Program-made: the position numbers and the translations under genes
The notes under the pieces: model-generated
What the model was told of the DNA's origin: nothing
What the model saw: only the letters and a program-made list of their open reading frames with translations
Databases searched by the model: none
Assembly (NCBI GenBank): GCA_023105745.1
Contig: JALGQZ010000001.1
Location: 49,785,662 to 49,849,661, forward strand
Source: Austropuccinia psidii
Taxonomy: Eukaryota; Basidiomycota; Pucciniomycetes; Pucciniales; Sphaerophragmiaceae
Reading direction: 5' to 3'
DNA: 64,000 nt
Shown: piece by piece, positions 22,085 through 32,956 of the stretch
How positions within the stretch are numbered: position 1 is the first letter of the stretch
Layout of the letters: every line of letters begins with the position of its first letter

Positions 22085-22984
22085 CCTCTCTTGGCCAGCT
22101 TTAATTTCCGCAAACTGTTTTGCAGATTGTTCAGCATATTATGACATTTGTAACCACAGTGTATCACTGTTGATGTTACTCTCAGATGTGACAATGTTAT
22201 TTTCAGTCTGAGTGGGGGTAATGTTTCTATTACTAGGACTACTGATTCTAGAGTGGTTTACAACTTATTCTGGTTCTTGTGTACTTCTTTCACCAAATCT
22301 AACAGCTTCTGGATCATGGGTTCTGACTCTTTCCTCCTCTGGTTGAAGGAAGTGTTGTTATTGCCCTTGTTTCCTTGTCTTCTCCTGGAAACTTCCTGGA
22401 ATTGTGAAGAATGGTGACTCTTGGCCACTTATCTGCTGGTTTCTGAGTGGTGTGAAGCCACTGGAGAGCTGATTTGGCCTGCTTGTTGTGAACCTGAAGG
22501 AATCTGAGTAGGCCCTGTCTGGGTTAACTGTTCTTCTATAGCTAGGATAGTGGCTTTATTCTCCCTTATCCTCTGTGCCCTTGCCTCCAGGAGTCTGTGC
22601 TGCCTGGTAGGATTCCAACCCTTGGTGATTACCATAAGGTCTTTGAAGTCTATCTCTTTGAGACAGATCTTCTGGCAACTTGATCCCAGTTCTGCCCAGT
22701 GAGTTGCTAGGTTGAACCTCTTGTTGTCCATGCTCCATTGAAATAAATCTTTGAGGAGTTGGTGGATCTGAAGAACTTGATCCATATCTTTCCAGTCCTC
22801 TGGTTTGAGGTTTCTGTTGAATTGGAGTGTGAATGGCAAGGTTGATATTATCTCCCTCATTGTTTTGCCATCCACCACTGTGTCCAAGGTGTCTTATTTC
22901 AGGTCTTCTGGTTCCAGACAATCCTTCTCTGTCCTCTGGCTGGTTCCTTTGGAAGCCAACGTCCCTGAGGTATGCAGGGGACAT
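22085..22984 (-). pseudogene. A2 Gag N-terminal region, disordered
   Basis: Frame continuous with the capsid. From ATG 22984 it is rich in Gln, Arg, Gly, Ser and Pro (NQPEDREGLSGTRRPE, SSSSDPPTPQRF, HGQQEVQPSN), which suggests disorder. The first 143 codons are open; a TAA ends them at 22556, and the frame then reads on with further stops to 22084. Its first half overlaps ORF-x in the +1 frame, which may explain the odd composition. The true start of Gag may lie upstream. Confidence 0.7.
22429..22887 (-). CDS. ORF-x of A2: frame overlapping Gag by +1, unknown protein
   Basis: 152 codons open in the +1 frame relative to Gag, overlapping the Gag N-terminus for 429 nt. The composition is that of a folded helical protein: LPFTLQFNRNLKPEDWKDMD, LHQLL-like helices, HWAELGSSCQKICLKEID, then VITKGWNPTRQHRLLEAR. 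Elements E and P have a related frame at the same place and with the same offset. The frame opens at a TTG with a TAA just upstream; the first ATG is 9 codons in. Degraded coding sequence (PLETQSQANIPVTPSEP, about 23250-23330) preceded by a pyrimidine-rich CAG acceptor-like site suggests the ancestral ORF began further upstream, perhaps after an intron. Function unknown; an RNA-binding or assembly partner of Gag is a guess. Confidence 0.6.
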   Translation of the reverse strand: MDTVVDGKTMREIISTLPFTLQFNRNLKPEDWKDMDQVLQIHQLLKDLFQWSMDNKRFNLATHWAELGSSCQKICLKEIDFKDLMVITKGWNPTRQHRLLEARAQRIRENKATILAIEEQLTQTGPTQIPSGSQQAGQISSPVASHHSETSR

Positions 22985-23905
22985 ATCAGTGTTTGCAAGC
23001 AGTCAAAAACTTTATGTTCTTAGGGTATTTACCTTTGACTGTGCCTTGTATAAATTTGTTATCTGCTCATTTGGGCAGTTTGCCTTTGGAGGTTACAACT
23101 GGGTTAATAATTGTAATCTTCCCTGTACAAGTGGTTAAGGTGGGTTTACCTTGTATTGAAGCAGAGTTTGGTGGTTTTCTACTCCTCTGAGTGGCTATTG
23201 GTGTCCACCTTTTGGCTGTAATGAGGCCTTCACTAAGTCTTTTCCCTTGCCCTTGGTGCCCTCTGGTTCTGAGGGTGTCACTGGTATGTTGGCCTGTGAC
23301 TGGGTCTCAAGTGGTATGAAATTTTCTTCCACTGAATCAAACAGGAAAAAAGAGGGCTTATGTCAGTTAATACTTCTTAAAAGGCTGGTTTTGCACGTCT
23401 AAGAATGGCCTCTGGGCTTGTATCTTATTACAATATGCCCTTGTACAATGACAATGTAATTGAATTAATAATTCCACGTCAAAAGTACAGCTTACTGATA
23501 TGTGGTATACTGTTTGTATACCAATATCTCACAGAGTACTTGTATTTAGCAAGTATAATCTGTCAAATATGGTGTATTACAGGGTAATTGAGTTAACAAT
23601 GTGCCCAACCACACCTCAACTGTTGGTTTATCAGTATGAGCTGTCTCAATTAAATTAAGAATCAGGACTGTATTAGTGGCTTAAAGTGTTTTCATATACA
23701 AAACACGCCAAAATAACTGGTCTTGTGGTTATTAGCCACTTGAAAAATACTCCTTAAATTGTGAGTATAATTTAAATTTAAAATAAATATATATATAAAA
23801 TATTTATTTTAAAAGGGAAATGATGCCTAAAAAAGATAAAACAGGTGTCAATAAATGATAAAAAGAGAAAAAACTTACTTGTAAAGGTCCAAGATAAGTT
23901 AAAAA
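22985..23905 (-). other. A2 5' leader with decayed upstream coding sequence
   Basis: Between the primer-binding site and the Gag start. Near 23230-23335 the minus strand still encodes coherent sequence (PLETQSQANIPVTPSEP, GTKGKGK) in line with a longer ORF-x, with stops and a frame change before 22887. The pyrimidine run CCTCTTTTTTCCTG and an AG near 23336 look like a 3' splice site. Further right is AT-rich leader with no open frame. Confidence 0.5.
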
Positions 23906-23908
23906 CAC

Positions 23909-23921
23909 GGACAGGCCCCCA
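23909..23921 (-). promoter_or_regulatory. primer-binding site of A2
   Basis: The minus strand reads CAGCCTGACA-TTT-TGGGGGCCTGTCC: three bases after the 5' LTR end comes TGG followed by ten bases that would pair with the 3' end of a tRNA ending ..GGCCCCCA. Element P has a degraded version at the same distance (AGGGGACTGGC at about 24986). The donor tRNA is not identified. Confidence 0.7.
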
Positions 23922-23924
23922 AAA

Positions 23925-24961
23925 TGTCAGGCTGAGTCTATATTGAAGCAGTAATAAGAGTATTTACAATTAGAATTATGACTGTGACATGTAGAAAATT
24001 GATTTAAAATAAGGTTATTTGGTTTTAAAAGATGATTTATAATATAATTAAGGGGTTCTACTATTGAATAATAGTGGTGGTGAGTGGTATTGAGAACCCA
24101 GGGTGCAATATTACCAGTTGGGTTACTATAATAAGAGTTACGATAATTAAATATATAATTATACCTGTTTATTAACCCAGAGTTAAACTGTTTTTGACAG
24201 TTTACTATGTAGGGTATTCAAGAGCAGGATGAGGAGACAATCCTGGCTGTGAAAAGGCTCCTTTTTATCCTGAAATGGGGTGGAAAGGCTGCTAGACCTT
24301 TCCACATAGAGGAAGTGAAGATTTTTCACCTTCCTGGACAGGCTTGTGGTTTGCAAACAGTCTGTATGCCCTGTATTGGGCTCAGAAGTGGTTTTGAAAC
24401 CACATCTGGGCAGTTGTCACTAATACCGGGTGAGAATTTTCATCTGGGGACCACACAGCCTGATTATGATGTGTATGAGGTGTAGAATGCTGTACAGAAA
24501 CTGTATGGGTCCCCAGTATTGACTGAATTATTAGGTATTGAATTCTAGTCATTCTTCTTTGTCTAATTGACACCTCATAATCAGGGTACAACTGTATCCT
24601 GTCATAATACAGCTGTATTAGCCATATTGTGGGATTGTCACCTTCAAATGGCTATAACTCTGTCAGTATTTGAGATATCAAGCTCAAAGTTGGTTCATTG
24701 GATAGCCCTGTCTTAGCCCTACACAATGGTACCCAATTTGGTATGGTTATTATTAAATATGACAAAGTTATCCCATGTACAAGTATTTTTTTACATAGGC
24801 GTGGTTTGGGCAAAAAGCTGTATTAAGCTTGTTTGTCCCATAACTTCTGTTGTAGTTGAGTTATGAGTAAGTGGATGGCACCATCAGATAGCCCTGATTG
24901 TGCTCTTTCCAAAAAGACCCCACTTTAAGTATCTCACACTAAAACTGGAAAAGTTAGACTT
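23925..24961 (-). repeat. 5' LTR of A2, truncated
   Basis: Starts TGTCAGGCTGAGTC and follows the 15667-16700 copy closely, including the hairpin (one arm has CAGAAGTGG). It stops after 'aaaagttaga' near 24961; about 400 bp are missing. The next bases belong to the far end of P's 5' LTR, so a deletion bridged the A2 end and the P LTR. Confidence 0.9.
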
Positions 24962-25640
24962 TTTTCATGTTCAAGCCTTACATTTAGGGGACTGGCTATC
25001 ATATTTACTTAAAATATATTTAGAGAGATTCAAATTGGACTTACCATATGATAAATTATACTTTCAATTAGAAAACTATATAATAATTACATATTTATTG
25101 ACTTTAAAAGCTGATGAGGAATTTGGAAAGGAATTTAATTGTCTTACACATGGTTCTTCACATCCTTATACTTGAAAGAACTTTCTTTGAGTTCATCTAG
25201 TAATTGAAAAAGATATTTCTAAATTAAAAATATGAATTTATATTATAATTTAATTAAAAAAAATTGCTTTATCTTTCATTATTATTTGATCATAGATTTA
25301 AAAAGAAAAACCAAATGTATATATATATCAAAAAATAAATGAATAAACATTTTTTTCCCTATTTCTCATATAAAAAGATAAAAAGCAACTTTTTACATGG
25401 AAATTGCTATATACTGCCAAAAATAATGCTTTCTATCAAAAGACTTATATTTATTTGTCTTTTTTAGTGCTTTAAGACAACCCAACAGAGGACAATAATG
25501 CCAAAGTTGAAATATTAGTAGAACAAACTTGCCAAATTTCTCCAACACCTGATGTGAATAAGAAAAGAAAAGCTATGAAACTAATCTTTCCACAACCCAC
25601 CATTCAGAACTCTGGAGTTGAGCACATTTCTTTGAATTCC
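24962..25640 (+). other. end of P 5' LTR, degraded primer-binding site and leader
   Basis: 24962-24982 resembles the last bases of B-type LTRs (CATGTTCAAGCCTTACA against CATAGTCAAACCTTACA). Then TTTAGGGGACTGGC sits where A2 has TTTTGGGGGCCTGTCC, i.e. a decayed primer-binding site. The rest, to about 25640, is AT-rich leader without a convincing frame. Confidence 0.6.
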
Positions 25641-25689
25641 ATAAAAGAATGAATATTTCTAAAATCTTTTCCTTATCATTTTGAGTTGA

Positions 25690-27031
25690 TAATTACTACT
25701 AGAAGAGGCTCCCAATATTCCATTCAATCAGATGGAGGTGGATTCAGAAGCAGAAATGAGCGTAAAAAGGTACAAGAAAGGGAAAAATACCCAGTGGAGT
25801 AGACAACAAAGGCAAGTCCCAGAAATGCCCATAACCTCTGAGCCATAATTGCAACTATGTATTAGTAATTCCAGAAGAGACAAAACACATTCAGAGGGCT
25901 TGATGTATAAGCAAAAAGATTGAGAAAATTATACCAAAAATCTACCAAGGAGTGATGAACTCCTGGCACATACTCAGAAAGTTTTTAAAGAAGGACAGAA
26001 TTGTAAAATACTCAAGTGGATGGAATGCAGTATCATACAACCCTAAAATCAAGAAGATAAATCACTGGCACAACAAAAAGAGGGAAGAAAGCAAGGAAGA
26101 AGCCCCAGAAAGCCACAAGACATCCAAACTCCCCTAGAGGGGGGGCAAAACAAAGAGGGGGAGCCAAGCAGGGAAGAAGCCCCAGTAGCGTCTACCGGCA
26201 AGCAACAAGCCAGCCAACATCCCCAAAAATGGAAGAAGAACAAGAAAAAGAGCTGAAGGAAACCTTATTCCCCAGGTTACAAGGTCCCAAGAATCCAAAA
26301 AGATGCCATGGAAAATGTCTTCAACATGGCCAGAACCATGATTGAATTCAACAACAAAGAGCATCAAATAATGAGGCAAACAAATTTATCAAGGAAATCC
26401 CTTTGTCCACTGATGTTGTAAATGCTTTAAAAGAAATCAAAAATAGTACATTACCTCTAAAACCATTAGATAAATTCTATTATCATTAAAAGAAATAAAG
26501 AGTAATATATTATCTTTAAGCCAAATTTTTGTACAAAAGAAAAAATAAATTGTTAAATTTATGGTTGAAAATGATAAATATAGAATCTCAATCAACAATA
26601 CTCAAAAAGTGAATATAATGACAACAAGAGATATATAAGCACATAACAGTGATCAAATAAAAAAACCTGGACATTCAATTATGACCAAAGTATTCCCAAC
26701 TCAATGGAAGAATTAAACCAATTATAAATTTCTGTTGAAACCTTTGAAGAGTAGACTTCATCACACCAAAATATACTTCTGAACAATGTAGAAAAGAGTG
26801 GTAAAGCATGAGTTAAACTTGAAGAGAATATCCTAAGTGAAATTACACTTATTAGAAAGAAAATATATAAAGGAAATGAGACTAATTTAAATATTACAAA
26901 GTTATCAACCCCATTTTCCCACATAAGAAGTCCTGTTAAGCCAAATAAGGAAATAACAAACCTCTTCATAACTGACTCAAGCAATCCAGAAAACAATCAA
27001 GCATTAATGAAAGAATCGACTAAACTTAAAG
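25690..27031 (+). pseudogene. P Gag N-terminal region
   Basis: Gag frame with scattered stops: SDELLAHTQKVFKEGQ near 25950, low-complexity Gln/Lys/Pro-rich sequence to 26260 (EGGQNKEGEPSREEAP), then NVFNMARTMIEFNNKEHQ and, before the inserted LTR, NPENNQALMKESTKLK. That frame rejoins across the solo LTR at 29055 as GWPTFTGDGDHDHM, the start of the capsid domain. It overlaps ORF-x near 25952. Related in layout to the Gag N-terminus of E. Confidence 0.7.
25952..26137 (+). pseudogene. ORF-x remnant of P, +1 frame to Gag
   Basis: 61 open codons overlapping Gag in the +1 frame. MNSWHILRKFLKKDRI, SGWNAVSYNPKIKKINHW and EEAPESHKTSKLP align without large gaps with E's ORF-x (MNSYLQVKKFMGPEK, KGWTPMSCKGHVQQIKAW, VEAPQASTSKHLP). 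In both elements this ATG begins on the second base of the Gag codon just before the one for Glu in the (D/N)ELL motif. The upstream part has decayed. Confidence 0.55.
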
Positions 27032-29054
27032 TGTGAGCCTTTGAGATATGACCACATACCCAATAAGGTCACAAAAAGACTCAGAATAATTATACTTTTA
27101 ATATAATTATATTAAAATTGCTTAAAATAATTATACATTAAAAATAATTAATTAAATATACAAAAAATACCATAAATTGGTACAAAAATTGGTTTAACTT
27201 AAAAACCAATGAATCAAAATGTAAAATAAATTATACCATTGGATTCTCCATGGAAAAATACACATATACCATTTTTATGGAATATCTGTAAAGTCAATAT
27301 TTAAGGAATTATAAGGTATAATACCTTAGAAAAACTATAAAACCTTATTTATCTCAAATCCTAATGAAACAACATGTGAAATGAATTGTACCAGTGGATT
27401 CCCCATGAAAATCCACACATAAAACAATTAATAAGCTAATTTCCAATGTTAATACTTAAGGAAGTATCCTGAATATATGCACTTTTTTGGTCAACGCATA
27501 TATTCAAGGATCATAGCTAATATCTTCTAAACTATACATGATAGAATGATGAACCAAAAATAAAGTTACCACGTAATTACTGTAAGAACACAGATATGAA
27601 CTTTATTTTACAAATTATAAACAAGGTTAAAACCTATGATGAATTATTGATAAAAATCAACAGAGCTGTTGACCACTTTGTTGTGAAAGTGTTCCAAACT
27701 TAAAAAAAAGTATACAGTTGGATTCTCCTAGTTCATTCGTGAAGAATGATGTAATTTTTATTATTAAATTCAGGGTATAACCCCCTGAAATCAAGGTTTG
27801 AAGTTTAAAATATTGAATTTCGACAGAAAAGATGAGTTACAAGAAAAATCATCAAAATTAGAGTTTTGATGATATAATGAAAAGCTCTTGGCAGCATAAT
27901 AAGGTTATGCCAGGCTATCAGAATTAACTCTCTGAATTGCTGTAGCGTGTAAATCTTAAAAGGTATTGAGGATCAAATTTTGAGCTTAATTTGAGCAGTT
28001 ATGATCACATACTGTAGCCTTAATTTAAGTTTAACAGTCTTAAGAGTGATGAAATTGGTGAATACTATTAGTTTATGATTAAAACTAATAGAATCCACGA
28101 AATTTGGGGTTCTGCCAAGCCTCTGATGTCATCAAACTTAGAGTTATAGTGATAACTCTAAATAATGGTGTAATAATGATGTAATATGGTTTGATCATGA
28201 TGTAATCACCCTCAAACCTTAAAATATTGATCAATTCCAGTGGATATGATCAGTACACGTCTACTAGAAGCCTGTTGGACTCTAGGAGGGAGGTATTTAC
28301 TATAAATAGAGCTCTTTTTACTCTATTTACCCCTCAGACGCATCAAAAACATTAAATCAATTAAATAAAAGGTAATTTCTTTATTCTTTATATATAAAAC
28401 TCTTATATTATTAAAGACCAAAGACCATCTTAATATTAATCACTATTTTTACGTGTTTAAATCAATTCTTTAATTGTTTTTGTCATAAATCTCTCTATAA
28501 ACCCATTTCCACGTAAAATCAAGAAATTTAGTAATTTTCTTTATTTTTATTTGTAAATACAATTTGAAAAAGTTGTATTATATTCTTTTGGCGTAAAATA
28601 TCTCAAAATTATTATTTTAAGTGTTAAAAGTAGGTTATTTCATCTTATTATAATAATTTCTCTCTTATTATTACTCTTAATAATTCTTAATTAATATAAA
28701 TAGTATTTATATTAATATATAACTTTAATATTAGTAATATTATTGTTATTAATTGTTTTTTATTTATAAAAAACAGTTTTTTACGCCTTTATTATTTGTT
28801 GGTAACAATAATAAAGAGTTTTATAATATATTAATTATTTTATATTAATATATTATTTGAAATATTATAATTTCATACAATATTAATTATATTATTATAT
28901 TTATTTAATAATATAATATTTTTACGCCATAATAATAATATTTCTTTTTATTATTATTATTTCAATCTTATTTATTTCAATTATAAGGACATTCAGAGTA
29001 CAATAAGTAATAAATTAGTAATTTTTACTTATTGTTTCATAGTCAAACCTTACA
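27032..29054 (+). mobile_element. solo LTR B1, TSD TAAAG, inside P gag
   Basis: 2023 bp from TGTGAGCCTTTGAG to CAAACCTTACA. The direct repeat TAAAG stands at 27027-27031 and 29055-29059, and removing the LTR and one repeat restores the Gag frame (..STKLK-GWPTF..). It is nearly identical to B2 at 50857-52885, so both are recent relative to P. The tail (28600-28990) is extremely AT-rich with ATT runs. Confidence 0.95.
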
Positions 29055-29711
29055 TAAAGGATGGCCAACATTCACAGGTGATGGTGATCATGACCACATG
29101 TCATTCATTAAGAAAATTGACATGTTGCAAGAAGATTATGCCATACCAGATAAATTAATCTTTCAAATGTGAAATAAATTATGTAAAAAAACTGCAAAAA
29201 GGCCACATTATGGAATCAGATGAACAAATGGCAAAAATATTTTGTCTTGGTTTAAAAGTGATACAATACCCAAATGGGCAAATGATGCCTATAGATATAT
29301 CATAGAAAATGAATTTCAAAACTCATTCTTTTACCCAGAGAATGATAGAAATTTAACTTGTTTGTTCAAACAAGTAGAAAGATTAAATGCATTATATCCA
29401 GAAATGTCACAGAATGTGGTGGATATGAAAATTGTCCAAACATGTAGAGGAGAATTGTAACATTCCCTGAGGAAAAGGTGCATAGACCTATGCTCTACTG
29501 GAAAATACATTAATGCACTTGAAGGAATGATGAAAAGAAGCAAAATTTGCAGAACATTGAAAGAGTTGGACATAAAAATCCCAAAGAAACCATTTATAAA
29601 GAAGAGAAAACTAAAATAACCCTTCAAAACCAATAATACAAATGAAAAAGAAGATTGCATAAATGTGGTAGTATTGGGCACTTATCCAATAATTTTCTTA
29701 AAAAGGGAAAG
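29055..29711 (+). pseudogene. P Gag capsid and zinc knuckle
   Basis: GWPTFTGDGDHDHMSFIKKIDMLQEDYAIPD opens the capsid; after a TGA, WANDAYRYIIENEFQNSFF and LFKQVERLNALYPEMSQNVVDMKIVQTCRGEL follow, typical Gag helices. The zinc knuckle near 29655-29690 reads LHKCGSIGHLSNNF: the first and last Cys of C-x2-C-x4-H-x4-C are lost, so it could not hold zinc. It is cut by a solo LTR right after the knuckle. Confidence 0.85.
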
Positions 29712-31127
29712 TGTCAGCCTGTGACTCAAAACAAGAGCACAAGCATGACAGGAAAATTCCATAAATCAATGGTATAGCCAAGATACCACCAAAACATGGA
29801 GCTAAGCCAAATCAGCTCAAAAAGGATCAAAGGAAAGAGGAAATTCACCCCTTTACAAATATACAAGTCCCATCATCATAGGCCAAAGAATAACAAAGTT
29901 ATCCCTGCTCAAAGTTGTTGCTGAGCATAAAACTTAATTTTCACCTCTTATCTGAAATACAAAGTAAGAGGCTTAACCCCATCAGAGAGGTATAAAAAAT
30001 GAATCTCTAAGTCAGGGCTATCCAATGGTACCAGCCAAACTGAGCTAACACCAGTATTACAGAAGGTAGGGCCAAATTCAGGCCAAATAAGAGTGAATAA
30101 AATATTCACCTCCCATCTAACTTCTACAGTTTTAGTGTGAGATACCTAAAGTGGAGTCCTTTTGGAAAGATAAAAATCAGCGCCATGTGATTGTGCCATT
30201 CATTTCCCCATATGTCATGTAGAAAAAAGCTATAAGTCAAACAAGCCCAATACAGATTTTTGCCTAAAACACACATATGTACAAAAATCTTGTACATGGC
30301 ATACCTTTGCGATATTTAATTATAACCATATCAAATAAGGTTCCATTGTGTAGAACACATAAAGGACTACACACTCAACCAATCTTGAGGTTGATATCTC
30401 CAAAAATGACAAAGTTATGGCTGTTTCAAGGTCAAAATCCCACAGTTTGGCCAATACAGCCCTAACATGGGATAATATCCCATAACTAAGATTATGAGGT
30501 GTAAAACAGATGAAGAAGCTTTTTTTCACTTCAATACCTCATAGTTCATTCAATACTGGGGTCCCATACAGGTTCTGTACAGCATTCTACGCGTCATACA
30601 CGTCAGAATCAGGCTATTTGGTCCCCAGATGAAAGTGTTCACCCTTTATTGGTGAAAACCTCCCAGATGTGGTTTCAAAGCCACATCTGAGCACAATAAA
30701 GGCTATACAGGCCTTTCGCAAACCACACGCCTGTCCTGAAGATTGAAAAATCTTCACTTCCTCCACGTGAAAAGGTCTAGCAGCCTTTTCACCCCATTTC
30801 AGGATAAGAGGAGGCCTTTTTACTTCCAGAAAAGGAATCCCCATCCTTCTCTTAAATTCTTTAATAATAAAACTGTCGAAAACAGTTATACTTTTGGAAA
30901 ATAATCAAGTTATACCATAAATTTTAGTATTGTAGCCTTTTTTTATTGTAACCCAACAGGTAAAGCTGCACCCAGGGATTTCAATAGTTCTCACCACCAC
31001 TAATTCTTCTTACTAAAGCCCTTTGTATCTATAAATTAAACCTTTTTAAATACTTTGATCCGTGTCACAGTCATAGTTAAAGTTGTAAATAGCCTTATTA
31101 CATCTTCATCAGAGACTCAGCCTGAGA
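29712..31127 (+). mobile_element. solo LTR, A type, plus strand, TSD GAAAG/GAAAT
   Basis: Starts TGTCAGCCTGTGACTC and ends GACTCAGCCTGAGA (normally TGACA), about 1416 bp. Left flank GAAAG (29707-29711), right flank GAAAT (31128-31132), a target duplication with one change. It is the most diverged full-length A LTR here and shows a compensatory change in the conserved hairpin (arms CCCTTTATTGG / ACAATAAAGG near 30640-30700). Confidence 0.87.
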
Positions 31128-31900
31128 GAAATATAAATGAAATTGTGGAATAAGAAGAATCCAATTCTGAAAAAGATATCATACAATCAGAGATGTCTGA
31201 AATTGATGAAATCAATATAATTAATTGCCAGATTAACAAAATAAATTTAATCTATTAAGTTCTAGATGTAAATTCCAATTTTCCACAAATTGGAAAATCT
31301 GCTACATGCCTTACAATCCTACAGGATGCAAAATTGCATAGAGCCAAACCTGCAAAAGGAATGCAATATATTGCTGTAAAATCAAGTATAAGTATTGTGA
31401 TAATAAAAAATGAAGAGTCAAGAGTAAATGTAGACACAGGAGCATAATGCACATGCGTTGGTAAAAATTATCTTCAAACACTTGTACCAGATTGGGGAAA
31501 TAAACTTATACCAATACATGGAGTCATGTTTAGTAGTTTAAGTGAAAGCATGAAGCCCCTTGAGAATGTTTAATTAACATTTATTTTCCCACATCCATCA
31601 CAATTTAGATGAATGAAACTGGAGTTTGTAGTAATGGAAAACTGTACTACTCACCATTTCATACCTGGAAATTATTACTTATCAGTTCATGGCATGAATA
31701 TCTCTAACCAAAAATAGAAATATTTTACCATAGGCAATAATAGAGGACAAAAATTTGGATTCTTGATTAATAAGAAACAAATGACGGTTATAAAATATGA
31801 TAAAACAATGCCAGAGAAACATCTATTCATAAGTAAACAACTAAAAGAAGCAGAATTCAAAAATTAATTGACAGAAAAATGAAAGAAGAAATGATTGAAC
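31128..31900 (+). pseudogene. P acidic linker and aspartic protease
   Basis: The frame resumes after the solo LTR with an acidic linker (EESNSEKDI). AKPAKGMQYIAVKSSIS leads to the protease active site VNVDTGA followed by a stop (TAA at about 31445) and CTCVGKNYL. The C-terminal half is still legible (KLEFVVMENCTTHHFIPGNYY). The DTG triad survives, but stops make this copy inactive. Confidence 0.8.
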
Positions 31901-31904
31901 TCTT

Positions 31905-32760
31905 ATGTCAATAAAATTTGCCTTTGAAACTGATAAAGAACCACAAGGTTCCATTGTTGGACATGAGCTTGATATTACTCTAAAGGAAGATAAACCTTAT
32001 CCACCCCTATTAGGAATAACAGGTTATCCAGCCTCCAAAAGACCTAAAGAAGCCTTAGAGGTACACATCAAAGAATTAATGGACAAAAGGTTTTCAAAGA
32101 AAGTGGGCCATAATGAAAAAGTAGAAGTAACTATACCAGTCATTATAGCCTGCCACAATAAGAAATGACGGATGGTAGGAGAATTTAGAGCTTCAAACAC
32201 ATATACTATCCCCAAAAGATGTCAAATACCTAGGATCCATGAGACATTAGCACAAGTTTCAAAAGCTAAGTTTATTACAGAAATGTATTCCATAAAAAGA
32301 ATTTCACCAAAAGCTTTTAACCAAAAATTTCAGAAAACTAATACGTATTATAGGTACTGTGGAGTATATGAATATATAAGAATGCCATTGGGTTTAAAAA
32401 ATGTGCTTTCCCATTTCCAAAGAATGATGAACACTATATTCCCTGAATATTTATAAGAGGAATTGCTGATTATCTACTTTCATCATATTATAATTTGCTC
32501 AGAAACTTGGGAAAATCACCTGACAAGAGTCAAAGGAGTATTACAGAAGACAGTCCAAGTAAATATGAAAATATCATTAATGAAATTTCATTTTTAATAA
32601 AGTGAGCCAAAAGCACTAGTATATGTACTATTGAGACTATGTTTAGGCATAGATAAAAATAAATTAATTAATAATGATACTACTTAAACCAATGCCACAA
32701 CCTATGAAAGAAACTCAATCAATCTTGGGACTCTCTGCATATTACTGGAAAAATAACAAA
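31905..32760 (+). pseudogene. P reverse transcriptase with destroyed active site
   Basis: Readable blocks: KPYPPLLGITGYPASKRPKE, VGHNEKVEVTIPVI, RMVGEFRASNTYTIP (start of fingers/palm), GVYEYIRMPLGLKNVLSHFQRMMNTIFP, then IIYFHHIIICSETW. The canonical Y-x-DD active site has become YFHH, losing both Asp. Stops near 32166 and 32454 and frameshifts after 32590 add to the damage. Confidence 0.85.
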
Positions 32761-32764
32761 TACT

Positions 32765-32956
32765 TTGCCAAAATTGCAAAATCTCTGTATAGGCTTTTGT
32801 GATTCACAAAAATTCTATGATATTACTGAAGAAAAAGTTAAAACATATGAAGAGCTGAAAAAAGAACTCACAAATTCCCCTTTTCTCTTGATGCAATATT
32901 GGAAGCTAACTTTTAAGCTATACATAGATGCTTGTCAAGAAGCACTAGGTGCTGCA
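32765..32956 (+). pseudogene. P RNase H, first part
   Basis: Connection and start of RNase [21 protein letters not shown] and [17 protein letters not shown], with the first catalytic Asp in YIDA. A solo A LTR interrupts it; the domain continues at 34397. Confidence 0.8.

Larger units (their letters stand above)
15667..24961 (-). mobile_element. Ty3/gypsy element A2, nearly complete, minus strand
   Basis: 3' LTR 15667-17105, polypurine tract, chromodomain-integrase, RNase H, RT, protease, zinc knuckle, capsid, Gag N-terminus, primer-binding site, 5' LTR from 23925 (truncated at about 24961). Gag and pol share one frame from 22984 to about 19480, broken only by stops and by two frameshifts that cancel. 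The two LTRs look almost identical where they can be compared, so insertion was fairly recent. The right end of the 5' LTR and most of the P LTR beyond it were lost in one deletion, so the target duplication cannot be checked. Confidence 0.92.

Noticed and set aside
15667..24961. Reading the Ty3 elements as an endogenous retrovirus with an envelope gene
   Set aside because: No open frame with signal peptide and membrane anchor lies between integrase and the 3' LTR; the polypurine tract follows the chromodomain directly.
28600..28990. ATT-rich tract as a possible centromere or replication origin
   Set aside because: It is the tail of every B-type LTR (also 1200-1550, 47500-47800, 52430-52850), so it is part of the LTR.
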